From Acidimicrobiia bacterium (GTDB taxonomy: Bacteria > Actinomycetota > Acidimicrobiia > Spongiisociales > UBA11373): a stretch of DNA of 64,000 nt. The stretch lies in assembly GCA_030584185.1 (NCBI GenBank), contig CP129495.1, forward strand, positions 765,608 through 829,607, read 5' to 3'. Positions 62,638 to 64,000 of this stretch are shown here, in pieces; position 1 is the first letter of the stretch; every line of letters starts with the position of its first letter. Both the position numbers and the translations under genes were made by a program. The notes under the pieces were generated by a model that did not search any database, was not told the DNA's origin, and saw only the letters and a program-made list of their open reading frames with translations.

Positions 62638-63310
62638 ATCGGCGACGACACGGTAAGGGTGGCGAGGATGGCACTCGGCCGCGCCGGTTGGCTGCGGGCC
62701 ACCTCGTCAAGACCCTCGGGCTTGGCACTGCACCTCGGGTCAATTATCACCCGGTGCCAGAGGGTCAGCTTTCAGGCGGTGTTGACAGACCAAGCGAAGC
62801 CAAGATGCACGGCCGGGGACTTCAAGCATCCGGCTGGCCATCTTCCCAGTAACAACCGTCCGGAGGTGCGCGTTAGAGCGTTTCCTCAAAGCAAAACTGG
62901 TCTGGCGAATTCGCGGTGACCTAGCAACTTCTGCGTGCGCCTGGATCGTCCGTTCCCCAGCCCCTCCTATGCACACACCAGAGCCTCACGCGATGGAGAA
63001 GGCTCGCCCGCGATCCGGTGCCCTAAGTGTAATCGCTCTGCTCTAGCGACGCGCGCTAGGTCGAGCGCGCCGTCGAGGCGGAGACGATCGGCGGTTGGAT
63101 CCGGATTGGGGGCAGGCACCTTGGCGAATGCGTGCTGACTCGGCTTCGCTGGAGAGGTCAATCGCGACGGCTTCGATCGACTGCAACCGCGGTTGCCGCG
63201 ATATCTTTCAATGGCATCAACCGACGCCACACCTCATACTGGTTGCATTAGGCAATACGCGGGGCATTGCCACGAAAGGGAGAGGCCACAAGGGAGAAAG
63301 GGTACGCAAG
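62638..63310. other. 673-bp region without a convincing gene
   Basis: No frame here combines start, length and family resemblance. A 78-codon minus-strand frame (62740-62976) has no recognised relative. A 6-bp inverted repeat with 5-nt loop (ctagcg and cgctag) lies at 63043-63059. The base composition is more even than in flanking genes. Confidence 0.5.
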
Positions 63311-63805
63311 ATGTTCAGGCCCGTTGGAATCCTGACTCGGCCGTGGACTCGCTCGAGATCAGCCACGGCCCGAGTCTTGGCCGTTGCAGCGCTAGTAGGC
63401 ATCGCATCGATCGCGTTTGTCGCTGCTGCTCCCCCGGCGGCGGCTTCGAACTGCCCATACCCGGGGGGGGCCGACCTCCCAGACTGTATCAACCCGAACG
63501 CTTACTGGGAGTGCGGCGGCGCGTCAACGATCAGGTCGGTTGACACCCTCATCGGGGTTCTGGAACTCAGATACAGGGGCGTCCTATGTGCGTCGGGGTG
63601 GGCGCGGATCATTACCGCAAGTTCCTTCTCGATGCTATGGACGGCTCGCGGCAATGGTGCATACACTGGCGACACTCTCGGCCTGACGTACAAGTCGGGC
63701 AACAGCAACTGGTCGGGGACACTCCACAGGCCCAGCGCAAACACCCTCAAGGCGTTCCTTTTGCGAGATATTTGGCACGCGCCGGACGCCACGGCTTGGG
63801 GATGA
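63311..63805 (+). CDS. Secreted protein with DUF2690-like domain
   Basis: The 164-residue protein has a twin-basic signal peptide (VLAVAALVGIASIAFVAAA, cut near AAAS). A Cys-rich domain follows with LELRYRGVLCASGWARI, which resembles DUF2690. The frame is open much further upstream, but ATG 63311 gives the signal peptide and has GGGAGAAAGGG upstream. DUF2690 is found in secreted actinobacterial proteins of unknown role. Confidence 0.75.
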   Translation: MFRPVGILTRPWTRSRSATARVLAVAALVGIASIAFVAAAPPAAASNCPYPGGADLPDCINPNAYWECGGASTIRSVDTLIGVLELRYRGVLCASGWARIITASSFSMLWTARGNGAYTGDTLGLTYKSGNSNWSGTLHRPSANTLKAFLLRDIWHAPDATAWG

Positions 63806-63948
63806 TTGCGTAGCGGCTGAGTCGATGGGAGACAGTGGCCGTCGTTGCCTCAAAGTGCTGCTGTTTGATTGGCTCACCCAACCTCGACCCGTAGCACTCG
63901 CCAGCTCCTAGCATTAGGGAGCGTGCAGACATTGGAATCAGGTACACT

Positions 63949-64000
63949 ATGATGTCCCGCGCTCCACGAGTGGTTGCCATGGCGTTGGCGCTATGGACGT
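63949..64000 (+). CDS. Start of a secreted protein, cut by the window edge
   Basis: Two ATGs in a row (63949 and 63952) open a frame with Arg then a hydrophobic run (VVAMALALW), as in a signal peptide. TACACT (63943-63948) directly precedes it. Only 17 codons are present, so this is tentative. The spacer 63806-63948 shows nothing else. Confidence 0.35.
   Translation, partial: MMSRAPRVVAMALALWT

Noticed and set aside
62740-62976. 78-codon minus-strand frame
   Set aside because: No family resemblance, no signal sequence and no ribosome site.

Overview
The window looks like a chromosomal segment of a high-GC member of the Actinomycetota, most likely of the class Acidimicrobiia or a close relative. 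This placement is an inference. It rests on the strong G/C bias at third codon positions, frequent GTG and TTG starts, menaquinone genes, lipoproteins with long Thr/Pro linkers, a DosR/DosS-type sensor pair and a large share of genes that look leaderless (a TANNNT hexamer 5 to 10 nt before the start codon instead of a Shine-Dalgarno). Genes are tightly packed on both strands with many 4-nt ATGA/GTGA overlaps. I see no rRNA, tRNA, CRISPR array, prophage or insertion sequence.

Region by region: 1 to 9.7 kb holds envelope and transport genes (lipoproteins, a TolB-like propeller, an L,D-transpeptidase, a DMT permease, an MFS permease) and a heliorhodopsin at 1896-2657. 9.7 to 14.8 kb has a DUF302 protein, a purine permease closed by a strong hairpin, a pirin, and a FlK-like thioesterase coupled to a ceramidase-like membrane protein. 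14.8 to 18.6 kb is an ABC exporter operon (ATPase, two permeases, lipoprotein). 18.6 to 25.1 kb, on the minus strand, carries a transketolase-like enzyme, an aminotransferase, and an MMPL exporter with its TetR regulator behind a promoter and operator. 25.2 to 31.9 kb contains DUF4342 and DUF4349 proteins, a lone prepilin, purU and serC-serA. 32 to 39 kb contains an XRE regulator, a lipoprotein cytochrome c facing a heme-copper-oxidase-like membrane protein, and a minus-strand aceB-aceA-aceK operon for a glyoxylate shunt with isocitrate dehydrogenase kinase/phosphatase. 39 to 48.8 kb mixes small membrane proteins, a VWA protein facing a second paralogous XRE regulator, a GAF histidine kinase flanked by two similarly built Thr-rich surface proteins, a structured intergenic segment, pyrophosphatase and an RRM protein. 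48.8 to 54.9 kb is the menaquinone set menE, menB-menA, menD, menF. 54.9 to 60.7 kb is a DosR/DosS-like pair with a universal stress protein, a CBS-BON protein and pyruvate phosphate dikinase, with DosR-box-like sequences between them. 60.7 to 64 kb is looser, with long spacers and three or four orphan secreted proteins.

How parts fit together: the glyoxylate shunt with AceK, PPDK and a DosRS-like regulator suggests an organism that shifts carbon flow between TCA cycle, acetate or lipid use and gluconeogenesis, and responds to oxygen or redox state. Menaquinone synthesis and the cytochrome genes would serve its respiratory chain. The heliorhodopsin adds light perception, although no retinal synthesis gene lies in this window.
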